A stretch of DNA of 64,000 bases from Neorickettsia helminthoeca str. Oregon. Lineage in GTDB: Bacteria; Pseudomonadota; Alphaproteobacteria; Rickettsiales; Anaplasmataceae. The translations under genes and the position numbers were made by a program. Below, one piece after another: positions 26,923 to 35,746 of this stretch (positions are counted from its first letter, which is position 1; each line of letters opens with the position of its first letter). Below the pieces are notes generated by a model. That model did not search any database, had not been told where the DNA came from, and worked only from the letters and a program-made list of their open reading frames with translations. The stretch spans positions 558,001 to 622,000 of the forward strand of contig NZ_CP007481.1 of assembly GCF_000632985.1 (NCBI RefSeq), read 5' to 3'.

Positions 26923-29900
26923 CTACACTTCCATTGCTGACTTACAGTAGAGGTAGGTAATTTTCTCAGCTAAACTATTCTGCCTGAGCCTTTGAGAAAG
27001 AAAATCAAAATCCGTCTCCTCTAAACCCTGATCTTGATTCACGCAGCTATATACGTATACCTCTTTCCCATCTATCACTCTCCTCTGAAGGCATTGTGCA
27101 CATACACCCTTCATCATACACTGCATCGGTGAGTTCACAGATGCAATTACTTCCACTTCAGGTTTCAAGACATCCCTATTCTCGCGGATGAAAGTCTGCA
27201 CTGCACGCATAAGCGGCTCCGATCCTATGATAATAATTCGATCTATCGCACCAATCTTAGTGGAAACTGGAAGCTCTTGTGCCTTATATTTATTGAGTGC
27301 TTCCACCATATTACAGTTCAGTGAAAGATCGCGTGATCTGTTATACGGAAGTTGTGCCTCATCGCAAACCCATACCACGGCATCAGATGATTCTTCTATA
27401 ACTTCAGGCTTGAAACGATCTTGTAGCTTCTTATAACCAGCGAAATATATGACCTGACAACCTTTGCGCTTCATTTCCTTGGCGATCGAGAATAATACTG
27501 CATTTCCCAATCCGCCCCCGATAAGGAGAACCTTCTCACCAGATGGAATTTCAGTAGGAGAGCCTGATGGACCAGTAAGAATGATTCTTTCGCCGGGCTT
27601 GAGGAACCTACACAAATATGATGATGCACCTATCTCTATCACTATCAGGGAAATAATTCCCTTGAGCTTATCCACACAGGATCCAGTTAACGCGATTGGC
27701 TCTATCTGAAAGGTATTAGATACTTCGAAATTCTGTAGTTTGTAAAATTGACCTGGCATGAAATTCCAAGCGGCCAGCGGTGCATAAACCTGGATCTCGA
27801 AGATATTCTCGGTTAATTCCGCGACATTTATTACTTTTGCAGTCAGCAATTCACTAATCTCCTCAAGGAAGCGCTTATTGATCTCCTTTATACTATCCTT
27901 GGAGCCACATGGATCCACACATCTGAAATTCTGATGTTCAATATTGCTAGTCGGTTCAATTCGCATAAGTCTCTCCGTGATCCTGGGATATTTATCCTTT
28001 GCGCTCGCCATGGCACCAACAACACTCCCTGAATACTTAGGATCAAGATCGCCAAAGAACGAAAGATTCTCCATATCGGAATACAATTCTGGGACTTCGT
28101 CCCTCAATGAAGAATTTGGGCGCGTCCCAGTGGCAATTATCACGCTTCTAGCATTGATGCTAATCATCTTACCCCTATGGAGACACTTTATCGCCTTCAC
28201 TAAACCATACTCATCTTGAATGATTTCCAAGGGTTCAGTTTCTTCAATGAACTCTATACCTTCAAGCATTGCGCTGTTCAGTTCTTCAAAATTCAATCGA
28301 TATGCTGGAGAATCCTGAATCCGCTTACGGTAAATTATTTTCACTCCGCCAAGAGATTTTAGGAATTGTGTCTTATCCACTGTCTCCCTTAACGTCCTTG
28401 CGTGACTGAGGAATTCATAAGCTATACGTTTTTCCTCTTTGTCCCAGTTTTTTTCTACTTCTGAGCAGCCGTAAACCCCAGAAAGATATTCATAACGTTG
28501 TAAGAATTTTTCAACTTGCACCTTATAGTAGGTGAGCGCTTCAGTTGCAGAATCCACTGCAGTGAGTCCGGCTCCTATTACAACCACTGGCATGTGTAGT
28601 TGCAAAGTCGCGATAGAGTTCACCTTAAAAGCTCCACTCATCTGAAGATTCATTAGGAAATCTGATGCGAACCTCACTCCTCTGGTAAGGACATTTTTTA
28701 CATCTGGGATATTCGGATTGCCACTCCCGATACATAGCGCAACATGTCCAAAACCTAATCTACGGCAATCCTTGGCAGAGATATTAGAACCAAAACACAC
28801 GCCACCAAAAACACGATAATTTGATCGTCTCTCTAAAAGAATTCTGATTAATTTAAGATAATTCTTATTCCATCTAACGGTAATGCCGTATTCCGAGACA
28901 CCTCCGAAACCATATACTATTCTCTCATCTAGGTTTTCATATAGATCGTTGACATTCTCTATGAGCTCGAAATTTTTACCTCCCAGACCGACATATTTCG
29001 TAGGCAGAGGTTCTATCTTTGCCCCATCCACGGCGATCACTGTATGACCATCATTCAAGAGATAGTGCGCAAGTGTGAAGCCTGCTGGCCCAGTCCCAGA
29101 AATAAGTACCCTTTTCCCAGAATCCTCACGCGGAAATGGTTGCTCTACTCTAAGAGGGTTCCATCTCGTTAACAGGCTATAAATTTCGAAGCCATAAGGC
29201 AGCTCAAGTACTGCATTCAAGATCGCTGTCTCAATCCCAGGAACATTCACTGGTTCTTGCTTTTGATAAATACATGAGCGCATACAATCATTGCATATCC
29301 TGTGGCCGGTCGCGGCACACATCGGATTATCTAAGGTCACGACGCTAAGTGCTGCAATGATCTTCCCTTCTGAGTATAGCTTGTTCATCTCAGAGATTTT
29401 TTGCCTTAATGGACAACCCTTCAGTAGTATTCCGAGCGGAGATTTGCTGTACTGACCATCCGTGGTACTAAATCCTGTTCTACAGCTATCTTTCTTACGT
29501 GTGTGACATACAAGACAATAATTTGTATGATCAACACTATTGCTCTCATCTGGACCTCCATCTGAAAGGCAAAAACTATCACGTGAATGACATCGCCCTT
29601 TCTCCAATACTGGAATTCCATCCTTTTCAACACGATTTAGAGAAATTAATTCCTCAAAGTCAAACTTTTTGGGTAGGTGGAATAGAGCTTTATCGCAGCG
29701 GGTCTTGAATTTTTCGACCATGTACAGTGCATACTGAGCTGCAATTTCGAGCTCCTTGGAATATTTTTCACGATCTTTCAGCCAGCTGAGAACCTTTTCA
29801 GCATAAAGGAGTTCATCAATCTCAGAAATCTGAAGCAACTTCCTTAAATCCCCCTCAATTAAGGACAGTGATATAGTTTTCTCGTATTGCCTGAGAGCAA

Positions 29901-30144
29901 TTCTTTCTATAAAGTTTCGTTTGCATAGGTGTATCGCAGCGGCCCTAATCACAGAAAGAGATTTCTTCTGGAATTCATCTTTGATGCAAAAAAGCTGTAC
30001 TATGAATTCCTCAACAGCAGTCGCAAGAGCAATAACATCACTTTCAGAGGAAACAGAATTTTTCAAAAATCTCGCATGCAACTTACGCAAACCTTGCGTA
30101 GTATATAATTCCTCGATCCTTGTAACATTTGGATTCACAGACAT
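26923..30144 (-). CDS. Fused iron-sulfur flavoprotein, GltD/NfnB-like plus PyrK/NfnA-like
   Basis: This 1,073-residue protein joins several redox modules. After a helical N-terminus of about 200 residues comes a GltD-type di-cluster region: Cys210, 213, 221 and 244, then Cys276, 284, 287 and 291 in TGHRICNDCMRSC. Next is an FAD-binding Rossmann fold (SGTGPAG, about 349-355) and a second nucleotide fold (VVVIGAGLTAVD, about 520). From about 768 there is a ferredoxin-reductase-like FAD/NAD module of the PyrK/NfnA type (MPGQFYKL, GGGLGNAV). It ends with a [2Fe-2S] motif (CMMKGVCAQC and a later Cys, about 1009-1035). The order matches NfnB followed by NfnA in one chain. Large proteins of this kind occur in other Rickettsiales under generic oxidoreductase names. 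NAD(P)H/ferredoxin electron transfer is inferred. Confidence 0.85.
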   Translation of the reverse strand: MSVNPNVTRIEELYTTQGLRKLHARFLKNSVSSESDVIALATAVEEFIVQLFCIKDEFQKKSLSVIRAAAIHLCKRNFIERIALRQYEKTISLSLIEGDLRKLLQISEIDELLYAEKVLSWLKDREKYSKELEIAAQYALYMVEKFKTRCDKALFHLPKKFDFEELISLNRVEKDGIPVLEKGRCHSRDSFCLSDGGPDESNSVDHTNYCLVCHTRKKDSCRTGFSTTDGQYSKSPLGILLKGCPLRQKISEMNKLYSEGKIIAALSVVTLDNPMCAATGHRICNDCMRSCIYQKQEPVNVPGIETAILNAVLELPYGFEIYSLLTRWNPLRVEQPFPREDSGKRVLISGTGPAGFTLAHYLLNDGHTVIAVDGAKIEPLPTKYVGLGGKNFELIENVNDLYENLDERIVYGFGGVSEYGITVRWNKNYLKLIRILLERRSNYRVFGGVCFGSNISAKDCRRLGFGHVALCIGSGNPNIPDVKNVLTRGVRFASDFLMNLQMSGAFKVNSIATLQLHMPVVVIGAGLTAVDSATEALTYYKVQVEKFLQRYEYLSGVYGCSEVEKNWDKEEKRIAYEFLSHARTLRETVDKTQFLKSLGGVKIIYRKRIQDSPAYRLNFEELNSAMLEGIEFIEETEPLEIIQDEYGLVKAIKCLHRGKMISINARSVIIATGTRPNSSLRDEVPELYSDMENLSFFGDLDPKYSGSVVGAMASAKDKYPRITERLMRIEPTSNIEHQNFRCVDPCGSKDSIKEINKRFLEEISELLTAKVINVAELTENIFEIQVYAPLAAWNFMPGQFYKLQNFEVSNTFQIEPIALTGSCVDKLKGIISLIVIEIGASSYLCRFLKPGERIILTGPSGSPTEIPSGEKVLLIGGGLGNAVLFSIAKEMKRKGCQVIYFAGYKKLQDRFKPEVIEESSDAVVWVCDEAQLPYNRSRDLSLNCNMVEALNKYKAQELPVSTKIGAIDRIIIIGSEPLMRAVQTFIRENRDVLKPEVEVIASVNSPMQCMMKGVCAQCLQRRVIDGKEVYVYSCVNQDQGLEETDFDFLSQRLRQNSLAEKITYLYCKSAMEV

Positions 30145-30292
30145 GTTCTCCAGAATAGAAAATCTCGCACACCTATGCTATTGAAGAGCAGCGCCAGAGA
30201 GATTATAACACGAACCAGACAGCAGAGCGTCACAAATTCACAAAACCTCAGGTAGGCGTACTAGCCACGCACAGGATAGGATATGTAGGAAG

Positions 30293-30742
30293 TCACGCCT
30301 GAATCGTTGCCATGATCACTGCTTCAGCACACACTTCCCCACCGGCGGAAGCCTCAGTATCGAACTTCCAAAAATTCATGGACTTCTTTATCAAAACCGC
30401 TTGCAGGCGCAACTGGGCCCCAGGAGACACAGGTCTTTTAAACTTCACTTTCTCGATGGAGGCGAAAAAGAAAGGTCTGTTATGGTACTCCCGATCTACA
30501 GTAAGCATCGCATAAACACCGGCAGCCTGCGCAAGAGATTCAACGATGAGGACTCCGGGAGTAATAGGAAAATCCGGAAAATGTCCCTGAAAAAACCAAG
30601 CATCCGGACTCACATCCCAGCGACAAACTATAGAACGAGACTCCCTATTGACTTCCAACACCTCATCCAGAAATAGAAATGGATCTCTGTGAGGAATCAA
30701 AGCTTTTATCCCTTCTTTATCTAAGAAAATATCGCCTCCCAT
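30293..30742 (-). CDS. fabZ: 3-hydroxyacyl-ACP dehydratase FabZ
   Basis: FabZ dehydrates hydroxyacyl-ACP in the fatty-acid elongation cycle. The 149-residue hot-dog protein has HRDPFLFLDEV (about 17-27), the catalytic His in GHFPDFPITPG, and the catalytic Glu in LIVESLAQAAG. It follows skp by 17 bases on the same strand. In most proteobacteria this pair is embedded with lpxD/lpxA/lpxB; none are here, in line with loss of lipid A synthesis in this group. Confidence 0.96.
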   Translation of the reverse strand: MGGDIFLDKEGIKALIPHRDPFLFLDEVLEVNRESRSIVCRWDVSPDAWFFQGHFPDFPITPGVLIVESLAQAAGVYAMLTVDREYHNRPFFFASIEKVKFKRPVSPGAQLRLQAVLIKKSMNFWKFDTEASAGGEVCAEAVIMATIQA

Positions 30743-30759
30743 AGCGTGACTAACCTCTC

Positions 30760-31347
30760 TTATTTTCTCTTATTTTTGTCCTGCTTTTTCGAGGAAAGAT
30801 CTCCTTTTGCAACCTCAGAGGCACTCACATTTGCAACATTACTGGATTTTTCGTTAAGCGCAGTAATGACATCAGCAGTGATATCCAAGACACCAGCAGA
30901 ACTATACAACGCCTGAGAAGAATTGATAACTAGGTCGAGTTTTTTATCTACAGCATGCTGCCCTATTAACTGCTTTACTTCTTTCCCGATATTTTCAACC
31001 TTGGAGATGTACTCAGCCTCCAACTTAGATGCAGCCTCAGCAGCACGTCTCTCAGCTGAAGCAGCCTCGTCGAAAAGAGCGCCTAATTTCTGATTCAGGG
31101 ACTCCTCCGAAAGTATACCTTTCTGTTCCCGAAGCTCTTTATGTTTCGCATCTAGCTGCTCTTTTTCGGAGACAAATTTCGCCCTGATATCCTCTTGCTT
31201 CGACTTGATATCATTGACCAATGCAGCAGCAGAAGGAGAACTCTCAAAAATAGCATTTACATCAACTATCGCGATTTTTAATCCATCAGCAAGGACAACG
31301 CCAAAAAATAATGTACAAAACCACACTGAAAAAAGAAATTTATGCAT
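30760..31347 (-). CDS. skp: OmpH/Skp-family periplasmic chaperone
   Basis: A 195-residue protein with a signal peptide (FLFSVWFCTLFFGVVLA). The opening is the family KIAIVDVNAIFESSPS, followed by a long coiled-coil region (about 45-130, Lys/Glu/Ala-rich) and a C-terminal strand part. A Lys/Asp-rich tail ends KKQDKNKRK. Skp holds unfolded outer-membrane proteins on their way to BamA. It lies directly upstream of fabZ. Confidence 0.9.
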   Translation of the reverse strand: MHKFLFSVWFCTLFFGVVLADGLKIAIVDVNAIFESSPSAAALVNDIKSKQEDIRAKFVSEKEQLDAKHKELREQKGILSEESLNQKLGALFDEAASAERRAAEAASKLEAEYISKVENIGKEVKQLIGQHAVDKKLDLVINSSQALYSSAGVLDITADVITALNEKSSNVANVSASEVAKGDLSSKKQDKNKRK

Positions 31348-31470
31348 TTATTCGAATCCATTGTAGAACCAGAGCAGAGTGTACATGAAAATACAAACGA
31401 AAACCATACTTTCCCAGTACAGCTATGTGAATTAGCGCAGCAGCGCAGATGAATAAATGGCGTGTAAGCG

Positions 31471-32445
31471 TCACAAAAGAATCCAAAGCAACAATCCGAG
31501 GATCATCATTGCTAATGACGTAAGCCAGAATATGAATACGATTTTCCGCTCTTCGAAACCAATACACTCGAAGTGATGATGGATAGGAGCCATTCTAAAA
31601 ATACGAAATTTTTTTGGAGATAGGCGTAAACCTGAAAGTTGGAGTATCACCGACAAAACTTCTATTAGGAATATGAACCCGAAAAATATCATAAGAATTT
31701 CAATCTTAAGAAGGATCGCAATTATCGCGATAATTGCTCCAAGTGCTAGACTTCCAACATCACCCATGAATATCTTGGCTGGTCTCAGATTGAAAGGAAT
31801 AAAAGCAGCAGCGGCACCGACAATGATAATAATAGTTAGCATCACTTGATGATTGTGCTGTGACACCGCAATCGCTAGCAATCCTATGAGTGCACTTAAG
31901 ATAGTGGATATTGCTAATCCATCTAATCCATCTGTCAGATTAACAGCGTTAGAGACACCAACAATAAAAAGGACTGCAAAAATGTAATAACACCAACCAA
32001 GATCAAGATAGTGTCCTCCGGGGAAAAAAAGATACGTGAGATTCTCGATATGCACCGAATACTTGATCAACAAAATACAAATAGTACCTGCGATGATCTG
32101 TAATAAAAGCTTTGTTCGCGGAAGCACTCCGGCATTACTCCCGTACTTTATCTTTGTGAAGTCATCCACGAATCCCACACATGAATAGGAAAAAATCCCG
32201 AATATGATGGGAAAAGTTATCCATCCTATGTACACACTGAGAAGTGCTATACCCAGGATAGTTACGGTACAAATCACTAAGCCCCCGAGGGTCGGAGTAC
32301 ATTTTTTCCCCTTATGTCTTGGAAGGTATTCACTGATCGGTTGTACTGCAAGTAATTTCTTCACCAAATCGATAAAAAGTGGAAAAATAGAAATTCCAGC
32401 AAGAAAGGGTAAAAGGAAGGCAGCTAAACAGATCCAGAAATTCAT
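31471..32445 (-). CDS. mraY: Phospho-N-acetylmuramoyl-pentapeptide-transferase
   Basis: MraY makes lipid I, the first membrane step of peptidoglycan synthesis. The protein of about 324 residues has ten hydrophobic segments and the family motifs CVGFVDDFTK, NAVNLTDGLDGLA, FMGDVGSLALG and the histidine motif APIHHHFE. The ATG at 32445 is preferred over a TTG two codons earlier. With dapE in this window it indicates retention of at least part of the peptidoglycan pathway. It stands outside the usual mur/fts cluster. Confidence 0.95.
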   Translation of the reverse strand: MNFWICLAAFLLPFLAGISIFPLFIDLVKKLLAVQPISEYLPRHKGKKCTPTLGGLVICTVTILGIALLSVYIGWITFPIIFGIFSYSCVGFVDDFTKIKYGSNAGVLPRTKLLLQIIAGTICILLIKYSVHIENLTYLFFPGGHYLDLGWCYYIFAVLFIVGVSNAVNLTDGLDGLAISTILSALIGLLAIAVSQHNHQVMLTIIIIVGAAAAFIPFNLRPAKIFMGDVGSLALGAIIAIIAILLKIEILMIFFGFIFLIEVLSVILQLSGLRLSPKKFRIFRMAPIHHHFECIGFEERKIVFIFWLTSLAMMILGLLLWILL

Positions 32446-32582
32446 ATACAATCGTGATTAAGTGCATTAATCATAAAGATCTCGAAACCTAAACAATCAA
32501 AACAAAACGCATCTATTGATTATCTACATGTCCTTTCTAGGGAAGCGTAGCCAAATTAAAAGACAACGGGACAAAGTCAGGT

Positions 32583-33323
32583 TCATACCATTAACATTCC
32601 ACCATTCACGTGGAAGGTCTGTCCAGTAATGTAACTAGCCATGTCACTCAAAAGAAATGCTGTAATACCGCACAATTCCTGAGGCTCTCCAATGCGCTTC
32701 ATAGGAATACCATTCAGAACATGACTGTGCTGCTCATCAGTAAGCTTGTCAGTCATGCTCGTCTTGATGAATCCAGGAGCAATACAATTAATCAGCACTC
32801 CCTTTGTAGCAAACTCCCTGGCAAAACTCTTGGACATAGCTATCATTCCAGCTTTCGACGCGCAGTAGTTAGCCTGACCAGGATTCCCCATTACCGCAAC
32901 AACTGACGAAATATTCACAATCCTTCCATATTTCTCCCGCATCATTAGAGCGGCAGCATGCTTATTTAAGATAAAACTGGAAGTCAAATTCACATCAATG
33001 ATCCTCTGCCAGCACTCGAGATTCATGCGCAAGGACAATTTATCATCAGTCATTCCAGCATTACAGACCATTCCATCAAGACCACCTAATTCATTTTTAC
33101 AGGCTTCAATGAGCAAGTGAACATTCTTCAAATCTGATAAATCCTGTAAAACGATGCGTGCATCGTTATTGATTGCAGAATTCAAAGTCTTAAGCTTCTC
33201 CTCATTCGTACCGGAGATCACGAGACGTGCTCCACAACTATGCAGATATCTTGCTATGGCACTACCTATTCCGCCAGAAGCACCAGTGATCAATATTCTT
33301 TTATCCTTCAGGCTAAACTCCAT
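32583..33323 (-). CDS. fabG: 3-oxoacyl-ACP reductase FabG
   Basis: A 246-residue short-chain dehydrogenase of the fatty-acid elongation cycle. It has the NADPH-binding TGASGGIGSA (about 14-23), CNAGMT, catalytic Ser and Tyr/Lys in SSVVAVMGNPGQANYCASKAG, and the FabG-type C-terminus ITGQTFHVNGGM. FabH, FabZ and FabG are all in this window, each at a separate locus. Confidence 0.95.
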   Translation of the reverse strand: MEFSLKDKRILITGASGGIGSAIARYLHSCGARLVISGTNEEKLKTLNSAINNDARIVLQDLSDLKNVHLLIEACKNELGGLDGMVCNAGMTDDKLSLRMNLECWQRIIDVNLTSSFILNKHAAALMMREKYGRIVNISSVVAVMGNPGQANYCASKAGMIAMSKSFAREFATKGVLINCIAPGFIKTSMTDKLTDEQHSHVLNGIPMKRIGEPQELCGITAFLLSDMASYITGQTFHVNGGMLMV

Positions 33324-33364
33324 TTCAGCAACTCTATCACAATAAAGCAGACATCAGTCTACCA

Positions 33365-33511
33365 TCAAATACCAGGTAAAAACAGAAATTCCTCGGCGTC
33401 ATAGACAGAAAATTTCCGAGATTTTTCCATATAAAGACTACCAACATACAACAAAGCTCGATGCCTCACAATGAAATTAAGTATCTGACTCTGATAAGGT
33501 TCGGAATTCAT
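33365..33511 (-). CDS. Possible 48-residue small protein
   Basis: An in-frame ATG at 33511 gives MNSEPYQSQILNFIVRHRAL and onward to VYDAEEFLFLPGI, with no recognised family. The open frame extends upstream to a TTG at 33580 that lies only seven bases from a TATAAT-like box (33587-33592). It sits in a 301-base gap between fabG and rnhA; nothing else was seen there. The reading is plausible but unproven. Confidence 0.3.
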   Translation of the reverse strand: MNSEPYQSQILNFIVRHRALLYVGSLYMEKSRKFSVYDAEEFLFLPGI

Positions 33512-33624
33512 GAGAGAAGTAAAGATGAAACTGGAGCAGTCCCATACTAAGATAGTAGGTCCACAGCTTTGAATCCACAATTAAATTATAGGATCCGATA
33601 TCAGATCTTGAGCATAGCCAGGAT

Positions 33625-34113
33625 TTACGTCAGTTCCGGAAAGGCATTCTGCGCTTCCTGTCTGGCAATCCTATCCACGATCTCATTGTAGTAATCACCG
33701 TTATGCGCTTTGACCCAGAACCATTCGATATCATGTAACAATGAGACAGCATGTAATCTTAGCCACATTTCCTTATTTTTGACCGGCTCTTTCGATGAAT
33801 TATACCATCTGTTTTTCATCCAGCCTTGTATCCAGCTGGTGATCCCCTTGTACACATAGTTACTATCGGTATATAAAGTAATCCTTTGTCCTTTCTCCTC
33901 AAATGATTCAAGCGCCTTTATCGCGGCAATAAGCTCCATCTGATTATTCGTGGTACTGATTTCTTTTCCTGAGATTATTCTTTCACCCACCCCTTCTTGA
34001 ATGATGATAGCTGCCCATCCACCAGGTCCGGGATTCCCTGAACACGCACCATCGGTATATATTATGTATTTTTCCACTTTGGTAATTGCCTCACGTTTAG
34101 AACTTCTTTCCAT
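33625..34113 (-). CDS. rnhA: Ribonuclease HI
   Basis: RNase HI removes the RNA strand of RNA-DNA hybrids. The 162-residue protein carries the four metal ligands in YTDGACSGNPGPGGWA (Asp), TTNNQMELIAAI (Glu), YTDSNYVYKG (Asp) and the late Asp in EIVDRIARQEA. The conserved His lies in VKAHNGD. It is downstream of the methyltransferase, with 90 bases between. Confidence 0.96.
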   Translation of the reverse strand: MERSSKREAITKVEKYIIYTDGACSGNPGPGGWAAIIIQEGVGERIISGKEISTTNNQMELIAAIKALESFEEKGQRITLYTDSNYVYKGITSWIQGWMKNRWYNSSKEPVKNKEMWLRLHAVSLLHDIEWFWVKAHNGDYYNEIVDRIARQEAQNAFPELT

Positions 34114-34203
34114 TATTTTTTACAACTTTCTTCCAGCAAGAGATACATATCGCCCCAGCGCCAAGAATCAGCTTGCGGGTCATACAGGGAATAATCATTT
34201 TTA

Positions 34204-34989
34204 TCAGATTTTCTCCTTTTTTAGAGCAGTAAGTATCACTATTTCGAAAGTTGCTTTAATCTGACCGTTGGAGAGCCTTTCATATTCCTTGATAATTCTA
34301 TCGATTGTTCTCCTAGTACTCAGCCCATAATCGATCCCAAACATCGCACCACTTTGCGCGGTTGCGTGTATATCATCGAACAATTTCATCACACTTGAAT
34401 ACTCAACCACTATTTTCTCACTAGCAACCACCGGAACTGAGAAACCAACTCTCTGAAGAAGTCTGCCTGCATCCTTAATATGAATAAACGGAGAGACCCT
34501 AGGGACAAAACCCAGATCCATCTCAGCATTGAAGATGGCTTGTTTCAGTTCTGAAAGAGTTTCAGGGCCAAATAGACTTGCAACACATATCCCATCAGGC
34601 TTCAGAGTTTCGTGTATACAGGAAAAAACATCCACAAGATTATTCACATGATGCAGAAACATGCCACTGATAACAAGATCAAATTTCCTTACTCCGAGGT
34701 CGAAATTATCATCTGCTACAACAATTTTTTCACCTCGAACATACTTAAGCATTTCGTCGCACATGTCGAGATGAGTGATATTCTCAAACCGCAGGTATGG
34801 AGCATCCTTCAGAGCCAGTAAGATCTCTCCCCTGTGTGCACCGAGGTTCAGAACATCAGTAAAATTGCCACTTATTTTTTCCAGAAGCAGTTTATATATT
34901 TCCTCTAGAAGAAAATAATGTGAGCTCGAGACATCAGCGAAACGCTTCCTACGAGCGACCATCGCTTTTGTGTTAAAGATTAGCTTCAA
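34204..34989 (-). CDS. SAM methyltransferase-fold protein, NDUFAF5/BioC-like
   Basis: A 261-residue class I methyltransferase-fold protein. Like the alphaproteobacterial NDUFAF5-type proteins, it starts with a short FN.KAMVARRKRFAD segment. It has a loosened SAM-binding motif LNLGAHRGE (about 47-55), the late strand LVISGMFLHHVNN, and ASLFGPETLSELKQA, which is typical of this group. NDUFAF5 hydroxylates an arginine of the complex I NuoB-type subunit, while BioC methylates malonyl-ACP; sequence alone does not decide. Complex I genes are present in the window. It ends four bases from greA. Confidence 0.75.
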   Translation of the reverse strand: MKLIFNTKAMVARRKRFADVSSSHYFLLEEIYKLLLEKISGNFTDVLNLGAHRGEILLALKDAPYLRFENITHLDMCDEMLKYVRGEKIVVADDNFDLGVRKFDLVISGMFLHHVNNLVDVFSCIHETLKPDGICVASLFGPETLSELKQAIFNAEMDLGFVPRVSPFIHIKDAGRLLQRVGFSVPVVASEKIVVEYSSVMKLFDDIHATAQSGAMFGIDYGLSTRRTIDRIIKEYERLSNGQIKATFEIVILTALKKEKI

Positions 34990-34993
34990 AACT

Positions 34994-35467
34994 CTACTTA
35001 AACTCTACCTTCAGGATTTTGTAGATTTTCTGTCCATTAGGAAGCTCGATCTCAACTACATCACCAGCTTCTTTATTCATTATTGCCTTTCCTATCGGAG
35101 ATGAGAGTGAAATTTTTCTTTCCTTTATATTGGACTCAACATTACCGACAATCTGGTAAGTCGTCGAGGTACCATTCTCCAAATTTTCCACAGTTACAGA
35201 AGCCCCAAACTTTACCTTATCACCACTCAACTGTGAGACATCTATTATCTCAGCTTTAGCTAGTTGAGACTCCAACTCTAGGATTTTGCCTTCTACGAAA
35301 CTCTGCTCCTTACGTGCTTCATGATATTCAGCATTCTCCGACAGATCGCCCAACTCTCTTGCTTGAGCAACAGCGGCAATAATGGAGGGTTTCACGACTT
35401 TCACAAGATGCTCAAGCTCATCTTTGAGTCTAACATATCCCTCTCTAGTGATTGGTAACTTCTCCAT
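34994..35467 (-). CDS. greA: Transcription elongation factor GreA
   Basis: GreA rescues stalled RNA polymerase by stimulating transcript cleavage. From ATG 35467 the protein has 157 residues, the normal family length. It has the N-terminal coiled coil (LPITREGYVRLKDELEHL, then ELGDLSENAEYHEA with the acidic tip) and the C-terminal globular domain ending in KILKVEF. An AGGAG lies eight bases before this ATG. The frame stays open upstream for 36 codons, but that part overlaps the 5S-like region and is not family-like. Confidence 0.95.
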   Translation of the reverse strand: MEKLPITREGYVRLKDELEHLVKVVKPSIIAAVAQARELGDLSENAEYHEARKEQSFVEGKILELESQLAKAEIIDVSQLSGDKVKFGASVTVENLENGTSTTYQIVGNVESNIKERKISLSSPIGKAIMNKEAGDVVEIELPNGQKIYKILKVEFK

Positions 35468-35564
35468 ACTCTGCGCTCCTAAGGGAAGACTGAAGCATAC
35501 TACCCAATTCTGACAGCGCCTCATTCTACAACAAAACCTGCAAAGAGTATACAAACACTCTTGA

Positions 35565-35690
35565 GCAATTTCCATAACTCATCATCAACAAGGAAGGCTC
35601 ATAAGGAGTCTTTTTCAGATTGAGTTCGGTATGGGAGCAGCTTCATATAAACTGACTAGGTTCGGGAATAGCTATCAATCGGGGAATTGC
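35565..35690 (-). rRNA. 5S-rRNA-like element (uncertain, possibly degenerate)
   Basis: On the minus strand the stretch CTCCCATACCGAACTC (about 35623-35638) is an almost perfect match to the universal loop of 5S rRNA. It is followed by CTGAAA and a CTCCTTATGAGCC segment resembling the next helices. Outer strands GCAATTCC (near 35690) and GGAAATTGC (near 35565) can pair. However, helix II is hard to form, the 5' part is too long, and no 23S gene is adjacent as expected in this family. It may be a second, decayed 5S copy or another structured RNA. Confidence 0.3.
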
Positions 35691-35746
35691 GCCATAAAGA
35701 TCTTTATAATAACATTGAATCACTTATGTTCATTGAGTTACAGAAG

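Noticed and set aside
27655-27680. TTATCCACA-like DnaA box
   Set aside because: A single copy within coding sequence of the flavoprotein; no cluster or AT-rich unwinding region to suggest an origin.
31340-31567. 75-codon minus-strand frame between skp and mraY
   Set aside because: It overlaps the 3' end of mraY in another frame and its product is not protein-like.
34114-34212. Short minus-strand frames just before rnhA, one ending TAATG at the rnhA start and reading YDPQADSWRWGDMY
   Set aside because: The residue pattern looks protein-like and the overlap hints at coupling, but that frame has no ATG, GTG or TTG after the previous stop.
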